Below, one piece after another: positions 27,908-37,334 of a stretch of DNA of 64,000 bases. Made by a program: the position numbers and the translations under genes. The DNA lies in the NCBI RefSeq assembly GCF_016907875.1, contig NZ_JAFBCU010000001.1:1488001-1552000 (forward strand), read 5' to 3'. Within the stretch, counting starts at the first letter, position 1, and each line of letters opens with the position of its first letter. The DNA is from Arthrobacter roseus (GTDB taxonomy: Bacteria > Actinomycetota > Actinomycetes > Actinomycetales > Micrococcaceae). The notes below the pieces were generated by a model. The model was not told where the DNA came from. It worked only from the letters and a program-made list of their open reading frames with translations, and made no database searches.

Positions 27908-29593
27908 GTGGTGCAGCAAACTAATCCCAGTGAAAATACCCGCCCAGGTTCGTCGCGGACGACCAAACACATTTTTGTGACGGGCGGTGTTGCTTCCTCA
28001 CTCGGTAAGGGCCTAACGGCTTCTAGCCTCGGTCATCTTTTGAGGGAACGCGGCCTTACTGTCACGATGCAGAAACTCGATCCTTATCTCAACGTGGATC
28101 CAGGCACAATGAACCCATTCCAGCACGGTGAAGTTTTTGTGACAGATGACGGCGCAGAAACCGACCTGGACATCGGGCACTATGAACGTTTCCTCGATGA
28201 GAACCTTGACGGCTCGGCAAACGTGACCACAGGTCAGGTGTACTCCACGGTGATCGCCAAAGAGCGGCGCGGTGAATACTTGGGAGACACCGTTCAGGTT
28301 ATCCCGCACATCACAGATGAGATCAAGCGCCGGATGCGGCTCCCGGCAGAAGGATCTAAAGCACCGGACGTCATCATCACAGAAATCGGCGGCACAGTGG
28401 GTGACATAGAGTCGCAGCCGTTTTTGGAGTCCGCTCGGCAGGTGCGCCAGGATGTCGGCCGGAACAATGTTTTTTTCCTCCACGTCTCGCTCGTGCCCTA
28501 CATTGGGCCATCGCATGAACTCAAAACCAAGCCGACCCAACATTCCGTCGCTGCGCTGCGATCCATCGGGATCCAGCCGGACGCAATCGTGCTTCGATCC
28601 GATCGCGAAGTACCCTCCGCCATGCGTGACAAGATCGGCCGCATGTGTGACGTGGATCGGGATGCCGTCATCGGCTGCCCGGATGCGCCGAGCATCTACG
28701 ACATCCCCGTCACGCTCCATGATCAGGGACTGGATGCTTACATCGTTCAGGCGCTGGACCTGAAGTTCAAAGATGTCAGCTGGGCTAAATGGAACAAACT
28801 GCTGGACGCTGTACATAATCCCCAGCATCACGTTGAGGTTGCACTGGTTGGCAAATACATAGATCTCCCAGATGCATACTTGTCCGTGACCGAGGCACTG
28901 CGCGCCGGCGGTTTTGCGAACAATGCCAAAGTCAATATCCGTTGGGTTCCCTCTGATAATTGCGACACCGAACTAGGTGCCTTGCAGGCCCTTGGCGACG
29001 TCGACGCGATCTGCGTACCGGGCGGATTCGGTATCCGCGGGCTGGAGGGCAAGCTCGGAGCGCTGACCTATGCACGCGAACACAAGCTTCCTGTTCTGGG
29101 GCTCTGCCTCGGGCTGCAATGTATGGTCATTGAGTTCGCCCGTACTGTGGTGGGCCTTGAAGGTGCGTCTTCCACAGAATTTGATCCGGATACCAAATTT
29201 CCCGTCATCGCGACCATGGAGGAGCAGCTGGAGATCGTTGCCGGTGAAGGCGACATGGGCGGGACCATGCGTCTTGGCTTGTGGGATGCCACACTTCAGG
29301 CTGGTTCCGTTGTCGCAGAAACCTATGGGCGGACCAAGGTCAGTGAACGGCATCGTCATCGCTACGAGGTCAATAACCAGTTCCGCGAGCAGCTTGCTGA
29401 TGCTGGCCTTGTGTTTTCCGGAACGACGACGGATGGCAAGCTTGTGGAGTTCGCGGAATTGCCCGCTGAGGTTCACCCGTACTATGTTGCCACTCAGGCT
29501 CATCCGGAATTGAGCTCCCGGCCCACACGCCCGCATCCGCTCTTCACGGGCCTGATCAAGGCTGCTCTTGAATTTCAGGCCGCAAGGGGCTGA
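27908..29593 (+). CDS. pyrG: CTP synthase
   Basis: PyrG aminates UTP to CTP using glutamine. The synthetase domain begins with [20 protein letters not shown] and carries IPHITDEIK; the class I glutamine amidotransferase domain has the nucleophile in [13 protein letters not shown] and the catalytic HPE in [13 protein letters not shown] 27908 gives 561 residues and lies eight bases after TAGGCT (27894-27899), a possible -10 for a leaderless mRNA; GTG 27866 and 27890 are other in-frame starts. The N-terminal 20 residues are not conserved in the family, so the start is uncertain. Confidence 0.94.
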   Translation: MVQQTNPSENTRPGSSRTTKHIFVTGGVASSLGKGLTASSLGHLLRERGLTVTMQKLDPYLNVDPGTMNPFQHGEVFVTDDGAETDLDIGHYERFLDENLDGSANVTTGQVYSTVIAKERRGEYLGDTVQVIPHITDEIKRRMRLPAEGSKAPDVIITEIGGTVGDIESQPFLESARQVRQDVGRNNVFFLHVSLVPYIGPSHELKTKPTQHSVAALRSIGIQPDAIVLRSDREVPSAMRDKIGRMCDVDRDAVIGCPDAPSIYDIPVTLHDQGLDAYIVQALDLKFKDVSWAKWNKLLDAVHNPQHHVEVALVGKYIDLPDAYLSVTEALRAGGFANNAKVNIRWVPSDNCDTELGALQALGDVDAICVPGGFGIRGLEGKLGALTYAREHKLPVLGLCLGLQCMVIEFARTVVGLEGASSTEFDPDTKFPVIATMEEQLEIVAGEGDMGGTMRLGLWDATLQAGSVVAETYGRTKVSERHRHRYEVNNQFREQLADAGLVFSGTTTDGKLVEFAELPAEVHPYYVATQAHPELSSRPTRPHPLFTGLIKAALEFQAARG

Positions 29594-29594
29594 G

Positions 29595-30236
29595 ATGAGC
29601 CTCGATCAGCGGCTCCCGGTCTGTGATGAGACAAGTCAGCGGCACATAGTTGAGTCGTCGGTGTCTTTCGAAGGCCACATCTGGAGCGTCGTCAGCGATT
29701 CCTTTCTGCTTAACGCAGGGCAGAATCCGCTGACGCGGGAGTACATTGAGCACCCTGGTGCTGTGGCCGTTGTCGCTTTGAATGACACATCCGAAATTTT
29801 GATGATCCGCCAATACAGGCATCCCGTGCGCATGAATCTGTGGGAGATTCCCGCCGGGCTTCTGGACGTTGATGGCGAGGATTACCAGAGTGCGGCGGCT
29901 CGCGAACTAGCCGAGGAAGCCGATCTCACGGCAGGACGTTGGAACGTGCTCACTGACATGTTCAACTCACCGGGGTCTTCAAACGAAGCTATTCGCATTT
30001 ACCTTGCGAGGGGCATCACCGAGGTGCCTAAAGCGGAAAGACACACCCGTACGGGCGAGGAATCAGAGATCGAGGTTTTGTGGGTTCCTCTGAACGACGC
30101 CGTGGCTGGTGTCCTGGCAGGGCGAATCCATAACGCCACGGCAGTGGCAGGTATTCTAGCCGCGGCTGCAGCCTCCGGTACTGACTTCGCGGCCCTCCGT
30201 GGGGCAGAGGCTCTGTGGCCTGAACACCGTTCTTGA
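29595..30236 (+). CDS. NUDIX hydrolase, probable ADP-ribose pyrophosphatase
   Basis: The 213-residue protein has the NUDIX box [24 protein letters not shown] at residues 88-111, quoted here by its key parts: G at the start, REL and EEADL. The N-terminal domain with [11 protein letters not shown] and [10 protein letters not shown] is typical of the ADP-ribose pyrophosphatase (NudF) group. ATG 29595 starts one base after the pyrG stop. Its position between pyrG and xerD is the usual actinobacterial arrangement. Confidence 0.88.
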   Translation: MSLDQRLPVCDETSQRHIVESSVSFEGHIWSVVSDSFLLNAGQNPLTREYIEHPGAVAVVALNDTSEILMIRQYRHPVRMNLWEIPAGLLDVDGEDYQSAAARELAEEADLTAGRWNVLTDMFNSPGSSNEAIRIYLARGITEVPKAERHTRTGEESEIEVLWVPLNDAVAGVLAGRIHNATAVAGILAAAAASGTDFAALRGAEALWPEHRS

Positions 30237-31192
30237 TGACTGTCGCAGAGCACGACGCAGGTGAGATCGCGCGTGCCGTGCATGAGTATTTGCAGCACAC
30301 CGCGGTTGAACGTGGGCTAGCGCTCAATACCGTGGCAGCATATCGTCGCGACTTGACACGCTACGGTCGGTTCCTTGCGGAGCGCAATATTTCGTCTGTT
30401 CGAGACATCACCCGCCGAGACGTCAGCGCTTTCGCGCAGGCGGTGGTCGACGGATCCGACGGCGGCTCCCCGCTTAGCGCACGTTCCGCGGCCCGGACCG
30501 TGGTCGCAGTTCGAGGACTTCACCGGTTCTGGGCTCTGGAAGGGCTGAGCGAAACCGATCCGGCGACGGAGGTCCATCCGCCGTCTCTTGGACAGCGGCT
30601 TCCCAAAGCCATTTCCGTGGCAGAGGTCACTGCCATCCTTGAAGCGGCAGATATGGATTCGCCAGCCGGGGCCAGGGACAGCGCGCTACTTGAGTTTTTG
30701 TATTCGACGGGCGCGCGGATCAGCGAAGCTGTGGGGTTGGACGTCGATGACATCGCACTGGATCCTGCCCTTGAGGGTCCCGGCGTCGTGCGTTTATTTG
30801 GCAAGGGGTCCAAAGAACGGCTGGTTCCCCTGGGCTCCTTCGCGGCCAGGGCCATCGGGACCTATCTGGTGCGTTCCAGACCGTCCCTGTCCGCTAAGGG
30901 CAAAGGAACGCCTGCCTTGTTTTTGAATCAGCGTGGTGGACGCCTCAGCAGACAGAGTGCCTGGAGCGTTTTAAAGGCGGCCACGGAGCGGGCCGGCATC
31001 ACCAAGGACGTTTCGCCGCACACCATGAGGCATTCTTTTGCCACCCACCTGCTAGAAGGTGGGGCGGACGTCAGGGTAGTTCAGGAGTTGCTCGGTCATG
31101 CGTCGGTAACCACCACACAGGTTTATACGCTGGTAACTGCTGAGACACTTCGCGAAATATATGCCGCTGCGCACCCTCGGGCGCTCGGCTAG
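30236..31192 (+). CDS. xerD: Tyrosine recombinase XerD
   Basis: XerD resolves chromosome dimers at dif. The 318-residue protein has the N-terminal SAM-like core-binding domain ([18 protein letters not shown]) and a C-terminal catalytic domain with all active residues visible: R161 in STGARISE, H262 and R265 in [16 protein letters not shown]288 in [13 protein letters not shown] and the nucleophile Y297. ATG 30236 overlaps the NUDIX stop by one base; TTG 30233 is an alternative. Normal XerD length and absence of nearby phage genes argue for the housekeeping role. Confidence 0.94.
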   Translation: MTVAEHDAGEIARAVHEYLQHTAVERGLALNTVAAYRRDLTRYGRFLAERNISSVRDITRRDVSAFAQAVVDGSDGGSPLSARSAARTVVAVRGLHRFWALEGLSETDPATEVHPPSLGQRLPKAISVAEVTAILEAADMDSPAGARDSALLEFLYSTGARISEAVGLDVDDIALDPALEGPGVVRLFGKGSKERLVPLGSFAARAIGTYLVRSRPSLSAKGKGTPALFLNQRGGRLSRQSAWSVLKAATERAGITKDVSPHTMRHSFATHLLEGGADVRVVQELLGHASVTTTQVYTLVTAETLREIYAAAHPRALG

Positions 31193-31228
31193 CCGGTACG
31201 GTGCAACTGCCGCGGGACCGGGGACAGC

Positions 31229-31244
31229 TAGAATGACGCTCATG
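31229..31244 (+). promoter_or_regulatory. -10 element of the MutT-type gene, leaderless start
   Basis: TAGAAT at 31229-31234 is followed by seven bases and ATG 31242, again without a ribosome binding site. The hexamer is close to the TATAAT consensus. Confidence 0.5.
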
Positions 31245-31745
31245 TCTGCCCGCGCCGTCGTCCTGTGTTTCGTTTTTCGTCCTCACCCAGAGACGGGCGC
31301 CCAGCAGGTGCTACTGGGATTGAAGAAGTCCGGTTTCGGGGCAGGGAAAGTGGTGGCACCAGGCGGCAAGGTGGAACCCGGTGAATCGGATGCGGTAGCT
31401 GCGTCCCGGGAGCTGCAGGAGGAGACGGGGCTGGAGATTACGGCTGAGGCGATGACCCGCCTCGGAACCATTGATTTTGTCTTTCCTGCCAGACCGGCGT
31501 CGGATATGTGTTCGGCGGTCTTCACGGTTCCACTCTCCGCTGCCCGAACGGTGCTGGAGCCACACGAAAGCCAGGAGCTGTCGCCGGAATGGCATGACGT
31601 CAACCGGCTGCCCTTTACGCGCATGTGGGACGACGCCGCGCATTGGCTTCCGAACGTGATTATGGGTGAGCCGTTTGCCGTGACCCTAACGCTGAATCAG
31701 GACAACCTCACTCTTGCCTCCGCTGTCTTCGCTAATGTGGACTAA
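31242..31745 (+). CDS. MutT/NUDIX hydrolase
   Basis: The 167-residue protein carries the NUDIX motif GGKVEPGESDAVAASRELQEETGLEI (G...REL.EE.G) at about residues 44-68 and resembles 8-oxo-dGTP diphosphatases. The substrate is inferred only. ATG 31242 is chosen over the longer frame from 31161, which overlaps xerD, because a -10 hexamer sits seven bases upstream. It converges with prpC. Confidence 0.85.
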   Translation: MSARAVVLCFVFRPHPETGAQQVLLGLKKSGFGAGKVVAPGGKVEPGESDAVAASRELQEETGLEITAEAMTRLGTIDFVFPARPASDMCSAVFTVPLSAARTVLEPHESQELSPEWHDVNRLPFTRMWDDAAHWLPNVIMGEPFAVTLTLNQDNLTLASAVFANVD

Positions 31746-31758
31746 CGTCTGGAGAAAC

Positions 31759-31801
31759 AGCTGTGGCCATCATCCGCGCTCAACGGGTGACGACCACAGC
31801 T
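31759..31801. terminator. Possible bidirectional terminator between MutT gene and prpC
   Basis: AGCTGTGG (31759-31766) pairs with CCACAGCT (31794-31801), and an inner CATCC/GGGTG pairing extends the hairpin. It lies in the 74-base gap between two convergent genes. There is no T-run. Confidence 0.4.
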
Positions 31802-31819
31802 CATTCAGCTGGCCTAGAT

Positions 31820-32959
31820 TCAGGGGACCTGGCGCTGCTCAGGACCGTTATATTCGCTGAGTGGGCGGATCAGAGCGTTGTCCGCCACTTGTTCCATGAT
31901 ATGGGCGGTCCAACCGGTGATGCGCGCGGCGATGAAGAGCGGAGTGAACATCTCCGTGTCAAAGCCCATCAGGTTATAGGTGGGTCCTGCCGGGTAGTCG
32001 AGATTCGGCTTGATCTGCTTGGCCTCTTCCATAGCGGCTTCGAGTCCGTTGTACAGGCCGAGCATTTCCGGACGATCATAATGTTTGATCATGGCGTCCA
32101 GAGCGCTCTTCATGGTGGGGACCCGGGAGTCACCATTCTTGTACACGCGGTGCCCAAAACCCATGACCTTTTTCTTCTGCGCAAGGGCATCGACCATCCA
32201 AGCTTTCGAACGCGTGGCTGCCTCATCGAGGGATTCGTCCTTGCGGATCCCAATCTCCTCAAAGGTATGCATCACGGCCTCGTTGGCACCCCCGTGCAGC
32301 GGCCCCTTGAGGGCACCTATGGCTCCGGTCACCGCCGAATGCAGATCCGCCAGGGTGGAGGTGATGACCCGGGCCGTGAACGTCGAGGCGTTGAAGGAAT
32401 GCTCCGCGTAGAGAATCATGGAGACGTTGAAGGCTTCCACAACCTCCGGCGCTGCCTCTTCGCCAAAAGTCATCCACAGGAAGTTCGCGGAGTAATCGAG
32501 ATCCTCTCGTGGTTCGATAAGTTCCTCACCGCGTCGTCGCCTTTGGTCGTAGGCGACGACGGACGGGAAGGTTGCCAGCAGCGACATCGCCTTTTCTAGA
32601 TTTGCTTCCGGGGAGGAATCCTGCGCCCTGGCGTGGTTGGCTCCCAGAACTGAGACGGCGGTCCGCGCAACGTCCATAGGGTGACAGGCAGTGGAGAGGA
32701 GGTCTATTGCCCCTTTGACGTTCTCATCCAGTTTCCGGTGGGAGCGTTCGAAATTTACGAAAGCTTTCAGCTCGGAATCGTTGGGCAGTTCGCTGTTCCA
32801 CAGCAAGTAGGCCACCTGTTCAAAGCTGCACTTAGCAGCCAGTTCCTGAACGGGGTATCCACGGTACAGCAGCGAGTTGGTATCAGAATTGACCTTCGAA
32901 ATGGCGGTGACATCCGCCGTGACGCCGGCAAGGCCCTTATGAATTGTTGGTTCGGTCAT
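31820..32959 (-). CDS. prpC: 2-Methylcitrate synthase / citrate synthase
   Basis: PrpC condenses propionyl-CoA with oxaloacetate to 2-methylcitrate; enzymes of this type often also make citrate. The 379-residue protein has the three catalytic citrate-synthase segments: LYAEHSFNAS (His), VMGFGHRVYK (His) and GFDTEMFTPLF (Asp). ATG 32959 has AAGGAG upstream in the 14-base gap after prpB. It is the last gene of a gntR-prpD-prpB-prpC operon, which supports the methylcitrate role over a general citrate synthase. Confidence 0.92.
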   Translation of the reverse strand: MTEPTIHKGLAGVTADVTAISKVNSDTNSLLYRGYPVQELAAKCSFEQVAYLLWNSELPNDSELKAFVNFERSHRKLDENVKGAIDLLSTACHPMDVARTAVSVLGANHARAQDSSPEANLEKAMSLLATFPSVVAYDQRRRRGEELIEPREDLDYSANFLWMTFGEEAAPEVVEAFNVSMILYAEHSFNASTFTARVITSTLADLHSAVTGAIGALKGPLHGGANEAVMHTFEEIGIRKDESLDEAATRSKAWMVDALAQKKKVMGFGHRVYKNGDSRVPTMKSALDAMIKHYDRPEMLGLYNGLEAAMEEAKQIKPNLDYPAGPTYNLMGFDTEMFTPLFIAARITGWTAHIMEQVADNALIRPLSEYNGPEQRQVP

Positions 32960-32973
32960 GGGTAGGACTCCTT

Positions 32974-33879
32974 TTAGCGTGTGCCGGGCACCTGGAAATT
33001 AAACACGGAAGTGTCGAAGTGGTTGTAGGCCTCGTAGTCCACGAGCTCGTATAAACGTGCGCGGGTCTGCATGGATTCGACGGCACTCTGCTGTGAGCCA
33101 TCGGCCTTGATGGTATCCAGCGTACGCTCCGCGGCTCCCATTGCACTACGAAGAAGGGTAACGGGGTAGATCACCATATTGACGCCTACGGAAGCCAGCT
33201 GCTCAATGGTGAAGAGATCACTCTTACCGAATTCGGTCATGTTTGCCAGAATTGGAACGTCAACAGCCTCGCGGATGGCCTGAAACTCGCTGAGATCTTT
33301 CATTGCTTCGGGGAAGATGGCGTCGGCACCGGCGTCGACCAGTGCGCGGGCACGGTCCTGGGCGGCCTGAAGTCCTTCAGTTCCGCGAATGTCAGTGCGC
33401 GCCATGATCAGGAAATTCGGATCCCGGCGTGCGTCTGCTGCAGCCCGAATCCGTTTGGTAGCGGTCTCGAGGTCCACGATATTTTTTCCGTCGAGATGCC
33501 CGCATCGTTTGGGGTTGAACTGGTCCTCGATGTGGCATCCTGCCAAGCCCGCGTTCTCGAGCTCCTGGATGGTTCTCGCCACGTTCATCGGCTCGCCGAA
33601 ACCGGTGTCAGCGTCAACGATCGCCGGAAGGTCTGTCATGCGGGAAATCTGTGCCGCTCGGGTAGCTACCTCGGTCAACGTTGTCAGGCCGATGTCTGGG
33701 AGCCCGAGATCATTGGCCAGTACGGCCCCGGAGATGTAGACACCGTCGAATCCCTTGTCTTCGATGAGTCGGGCCGAGAGTGGATTGAACGCTCCGGGAA
33801 ATTGCTGAATTTTTCCGGAAGCAAGACCGTCACGGAAGCGCATTCGCTTCTGCTCGGGCGTGGTGTGTGCATAAAGCAT
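32974..33879 (-). CDS. prpB: Methylisocitrate lyase
   Basis: PrpB cleaves 2-methylisocitrate to pyruvate and succinate. The 301-residue protein has the substrate-loop motif PKRCGHLDGK with the catalytic cysteine and the metal-binding DADTGFGEP. AGGAAGG precedes ATG 33879 within the 11-base gap after prpD. It is one of three consecutive methylcitrate-cycle genes. Confidence 0.94.
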   Translation of the reverse strand: MLYAHTTPEQKRMRFRDGLASGKIQQFPGAFNPLSARLIEDKGFDGVYISGAVLANDLGLPDIGLTTLTEVATRAAQISRMTDLPAIVDADTGFGEPMNVARTIQELENAGLAGCHIEDQFNPKRCGHLDGKNIVDLETATKRIRAAADARRDPNFLIMARTDIRGTEGLQAAQDRARALVDAGADAIFPEAMKDLSEFQAIREAVDVPILANMTEFGKSDLFTIEQLASVGVNMVIYPVTLLRSAMGAAERTLDTIKADGSQQSAVESMQTRARLYELVDYEAYNHFDTSVFNFQVPGTR

Positions 33880-33890
33880 GGTGTTCCTTC

Positions 33891-35426
33891 CTAGAAGAGG
33901 CCCGTGGGCACGTTGTCGGCGGAGATGAAGCCGGACCGGGTCAGAATGTTGAGCTGATCCAGTTCTCCGGCAGCCAATTCAGGTAGACGCTGCACGGCGG
34001 TGAGGAAGCGTTCAATCTCCTCTTCGTCGACAATGCGCTCACCGTTCTCGCCGGCGGCCAGGGTGCGCAACTTATTGATGTATTGCTCGCGTGCAAACGG
34101 CCTGGCACCCAACGGGTGGGCATCCGCTACTGCGATGCTGTCCGTGATGAGCGTGCCGTCATTGAGTGTGATCTCCACGGTTCCGCCGAACGCCTTTTCG
34201 CTGATGTCCATGGAGTGGTAACGGCGGGTCCATTCCTGATCTTCTTCAGTGGTGACCTTGTGCCAGAGCTCCACTGTGTCCGGACGTCCTGCACGCTCGG
34301 GGGAGTAGGAGGCAACGTGGTGCCAGGCACCGTCCTGCAGCGCGACCGTGAAGATATAGGGGATGGAATGGTCCAGAGTTTCCCGTGAAGCAGTGGGATC
34401 GTACTTCTGCGGATCATTGGCGCCGGTTCCGATGACGTAGTGCGTATGATGCGACGTCTTGATCAGGACGCTCTTGACATTCGCGGGGTCTGTCGCCTCG
34501 GGGTGTTCGCCGTGCAGTTTTCGCGCCAGGTCGATCCACGCCTGTGCCTGATATTCAGCAGAGTGTTCCTTGGTGTAGGTATCGAGGATGGCGCGCTTGG
34601 CCTCCCCTTCCTCTGGCAGCGGCACGTCGTAGCGTGCGTCTTTGCCATCCAGCATCCAGGCTATGACGCCGTCCTCACCTTCATAGATGGGTACCGGCGA
34701 GGTCTGACCCCGCATGGCGCGGTCTACGGCCTCGACCGCCATTTTGCCGGCGAAAGCGGGTGCATGTGCTTTCCAGGTGGAGATCTCGCCCTTGCGGGAC
34801 TGGCGGGTCGCCGTCGTCGTGTGCAGTGCCTGACCCACCGACTGGAAGACGGTTTCGATGTCGAGTCCAAGGAGGGTGCCGATTCCGGCAGCCGCGGACG
34901 GGCCCAGGTGTGCCACGTGGTCGATCTTGTGCTTGTGAAGGCAGATGGCTTTGACCAAGTCCACCTGTATTTCATAGCCGGTAGCTATCCCACGAACCAG
35001 GTCATTGCCGTTAGCACCTGTGTGCTGCGCGACGGCGAGGATGGGCGGGATGTTGTCCCCGGGGTGGGAGTACTCGGCGGCGAGGAAGGTGTCGTGGTAG
35101 TCAAGTTCTCGGACCGCTACACCGTTGGCCCAGGCAGCCCACTCAGGGGATGACTTATCAGCGATGCCGAAAATGGTTCCACCGTTACCGGACCGTGAAA
35201 CGGGGTGGCTGAGCGCTTGGGACCGAGCCGCGATGATCGGTGCGCGATTCAGGGAAGCAACGGCCACAGAGGCGTTGTCGATGATGCGGTTGATCACCAT
35301 GGCGGTCACCTCGGCGGTTACCTCGACTGGGTCGACGGCGACCTTGGCGATCTTGTACGCGAGTTGGTCCTCGCGAGCCAGGCTTTCGTCACTTCGATAG
35401 ACGCGGACCGGATGGATCTTGACCAT
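33891..35426 (-). CDS. prpD: 2-Methylcitrate dehydratase, MmgE/PrpD family
   Basis: PrpD dehydrates 2-methylcitrate toward 2-methyl-cis-aconitate. The 511-residue protein shows PrpD-family stretches such as [20 protein letters not shown] and [15 protein letters not shown], and is of normal length. GAGGAA precedes ATG 35426. It is the first structural gene after the GntR regulator, 11 bases downstream of it. Confidence 0.93.
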   Translation of the reverse strand: MVKIHPVRVYRSDESLAREDQLAYKIAKVAVDPVEVTAEVTAMVINRIIDNASVAVASLNRAPIIAARSQALSHPVSRSGNGGTIFGIADKSSPEWAAWANGVAVRELDYHDTFLAAEYSHPGDNIPPILAVAQHTGANGNDLVRGIATGYEIQVDLVKAICLHKHKIDHVAHLGPSAAAGIGTLLGLDIETVFQSVGQALHTTTATRQSRKGEISTWKAHAPAFAGKMAVEAVDRAMRGQTSPVPIYEGEDGVIAWMLDGKDARYDVPLPEEGEAKRAILDTYTKEHSAEYQAQAWIDLARKLHGEHPEATDPANVKSVLIKTSHHTHYVIGTGANDPQKYDPTASRETLDHSIPYIFTVALQDGAWHHVASYSPERAGRPDTVELWHKVTTEEDQEWTRRYHSMDISEKAFGGTVEITLNDGTLITDSIAVADAHPLGARPFAREQYINKLRTLAAGENGERIVDEEEIERFLTAVQRLPELAAGELDQLNILTRSGFISADNVPTGLF

Positions 35427-35437
35427 GGGTGTTCCTC

Positions 35438-36097
35438 TCAGGCGCTGAGGCCGTGCTGTTGGGCTGGTTCTGATGTCAATAGGTGGTGCAGGCTGTTGTG
35501 TAGGTGAACTCGTGTTGCGGCGGCAGCGAGATCTGGATTCCCCAGGTGTATGGAGCGAGCGATCTGCTGGTGCTCAGTGGCGGATGCGAGCAGACGGATT
35601 GGATTGTCTTTGGCAAGCTGACGGACCCTCACCAGATGGGTCCGCAGCTGACGTTGCGCCTGGAGCAGGTAGGCGTTGTCGGCGGCAGCGTCGATGGCTG
35701 CATCGAGTTCACCTACCAGTGTGTAGTAAGCAAGTTGTTCAGGATCTTGGCCGGCAATCAAATTCGGTGCCGCTTTGAATCGGCGGGTGAGGTCTTCGAA
35801 GGCTCTCCGGTCCGGAGCATTCGCGGCCAACTCGGCGGCACGGCAGTCCAATGGAATGCGAACGTCGAAGAGCTCGGTCATCCTGTCCAGAGAAATGTGT
35901 GTGACCACGACGCCGCGGCCAGGGTGGGCGGCGACCAGCCCTTCGGTAGTCAGCCGAGCGAGTGCTTCGCGAAGGGGTGTTCTGGAAATGCCGAGCCGCC
36001 GGGATTGCTCCACCTCGGCAAGGACCGTTCCTGGGGAGAGACGCCACTGGATGATGTCGGCTCGGAGGGACGAGTAAGCACGGTCGCTGGCTCGCAT
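35438..36097 (-). CDS. GntR-family regulator (FadR/FCD subfamily) of the prp operon
   Basis: The protein has an N-terminal winged helix-turn-helix ([20 protein letters not shown]) and an all-helical FCD ligand-binding domain with the metal-ligand pattern D..FH-type residues across 75-200. ATG 36097 gives 219 residues and has GGAGGG just upstream; starts at 36118 and 36148 are possible. Being cotranscribed with prpDBC, it is inferred to sense a propionate-pathway metabolite. Two TGTATACA-type palindromes upstream (36149-36156 and 36211-36218) are likely operators. Confidence 0.85.
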   Translation of the reverse strand: MRASDRAYSSLRADIIQWRLSPGTVLAEVEQSRRLGISRTPLREALARLTTEGLVAAHPGRGVVVTHISLDRMTELFDVRIPLDCRAAELAANAPDRRAFEDLTRRFKAAPNLIAGQDPEQLAYYTLVGELDAAIDAAADNAYLLQAQRQLRTHLVRVRQLAKDNPIRLLASATEHQQIARSIHLGNPDLAAAATRVHLHNSLHHLLTSEPAQQHGLSA

Positions 36098-36147
36098 GAT
36101 TCCCTCCGCAGCATTCATCGATGTCAACAGTTCACCTTCGACGGTCA

Positions 36148-36219
36148 TTGTATACACGCAGTGCTCAGATGGTAGCGAATTCACCCAGTACCGAAGCAGA
36201 AGCACTTTTCTGTATACAG
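36148..36219 (-). promoter_or_regulatory. Putative GntR operators upstream of the prp operon
   Basis: CTGTATACAG at 36210-36219 is a perfect palindrome, and TTGTATACAC at 36148-36157 repeats its TGTATACA core (36149-36156). FadR-type regulators of this group typically bind short palindromes with TnGTnTACA-like cores. The two sites are 62 bases apart, about six helical turns. No promoter hexamers were assigned with confidence. Confidence 0.55.
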
Positions 36220-36274
36220 TATCTGAGATTTACTCGGGATGGGCAGCCGGTGGGTGCCGTGAGGATGCTCCTCA

Positions 36275-37221
36275 TCAGTACTGGTCGTAGCAGTAGGGGC
36301 CGGGGGCAGGATTTGGTCGCAGTGGGCCGCAGACTATGTCCTGATTAGAGCGGTCGATGGTCCAGATGTGAGAGCTGTCAACGTACTTGATGCTGTTACC
36401 CGCAAAAGGAAAACCGCGAATCAAGACATCGTAACTGCCGTTGGCAGTTGCTCTTACAGCGTCCATATTGTCGTTTGTGACAACGTTGTCACTTTGATAC
36501 AGCGAGCCAGGATTGTGGTTCTTCAGTAACCGCCAGGCCGTCGTGCCAGATGACCTGATCAGGATTTCCTACCGCTGGATACCCGTACGGCTAGTGTCCC
36601 ACTCCACTGAGGCATCCGGGCAGGCCCACTGGAGGGTGACACGATTCTTGCTGAAGGCGTTGTCACAGGGGCTGGTTCGTGCGCCGTTCGGATTGACATA
36701 GCGGGGGACTGCCGGTGGCAGATTCAGCCGGTACGGTCTTGTCCACGTGAAGTCTCGAGTCCACGACGAATTGCGCGGGCTTGTGGCGGTGATCGTTGTC
36801 GATACTTGAATTCACGCCCGGCAAAGTAGCTGTACTTGTCCCGGTCCAGCATGTCTGGCTGCACAATCATGCACAGCTCATGACCAACGGCCGCTTCGGC
36901 CAAGGGAAAACCCGCTTCTCCGCCGACCGGGACGACAGCGTAGTTGGTACCGACAGCCAAGTCCTGGAGGGGGACCTGCCACTGAGCAGCACTGGGAGGC
37001 GCAGTCTGGCATGCGACAGCCTTGTTCAGAATCTTGACCGTGGTTCCTCTGCTCCAGCTGAAGAAATTAGTGGTTTCCGCTGTGGTGGTAGGACTCGACG
37101 GACGTGCGGCCACCACGCCCCGTAGCTGGAGCGCTGTCAGAATCTCTGGATCGGAGGCGTTGTTGTCGCCTTTGGTGGTGAAGAGCCGGGCGCCGTCAGT
37201 GCTGATCTGAACCTTCGAGCT
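36275..37221 (-). pseudogene. Decayed gene for a probable secreted protein
   Basis: Reading the minus strand through three frames recovers a continuous-looking protein. The first part (37221 to about 36790) contains FTTKGDNNASDP, which resembles the end of SipW-type signal peptidases, and later HELCMIVQPDMLDRDKYSYF. The second (about 36810-36715) contains QFVVDSRLHVDKTVP. The third (about 36719-36275) contains PRYVNPNGARTSPCDNAFSK and ends ICKPYCYDQY-like in PGPYCYDQY. Two frame changes and an in-frame TAG at 36569-36571 disrupt it, and a TAG at 37222-37224 lies before the first readable part. Family and original start are unresolved; it may be a fusion of remnants. Confidence 0.55.
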
Positions 37222-37318
37222 CTACTTGAGCATCAAGGCTCGCGTGGTCACTACAGCCAAAATTCGCGGAGTGCGTGTTACATCGTTGTAATGTGGCACA
37301 GAGGAAGACCGCATCAGC

Positions 37319-37334
37319 TAGTTACGGAAGCGTG
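37319..37334 (+). promoter_or_regulatory. parA -10 element, leaderless start
   Basis: TAGTTA at 37319-37324 is followed by seven bases and GTG 37332. GGAAG in the spacer is too close to act as a normal ribosome binding site for 37332, though GGAAA at 37333-37338 could serve an alternative GTG at 37344. Confidence 0.4.

Noticed and set aside
31763-32599. 278-codon plus-strand frame opposite prpC
   Set aside because: It is the mirror of a well-conserved citrate-synthase gene in a GC-rich genome and has no family features.
34440-35153. 237-codon plus-strand frame opposite prpD
   Set aside because: Antisense shadow of prpD, which has convincing family motifs and a ribosome binding site.
35504-36175. 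223-codon plus-strand frame opposite the GntR gene
   Set aside because: Antisense shadow; the minus strand encodes a clear helix-turn-helix regulator.
36513-37125. Short plus-strand frames in the region before parA
   Set aside because: The minus strand yields longer protein-like stretches across frames, so these are shadows of the decayed gene.
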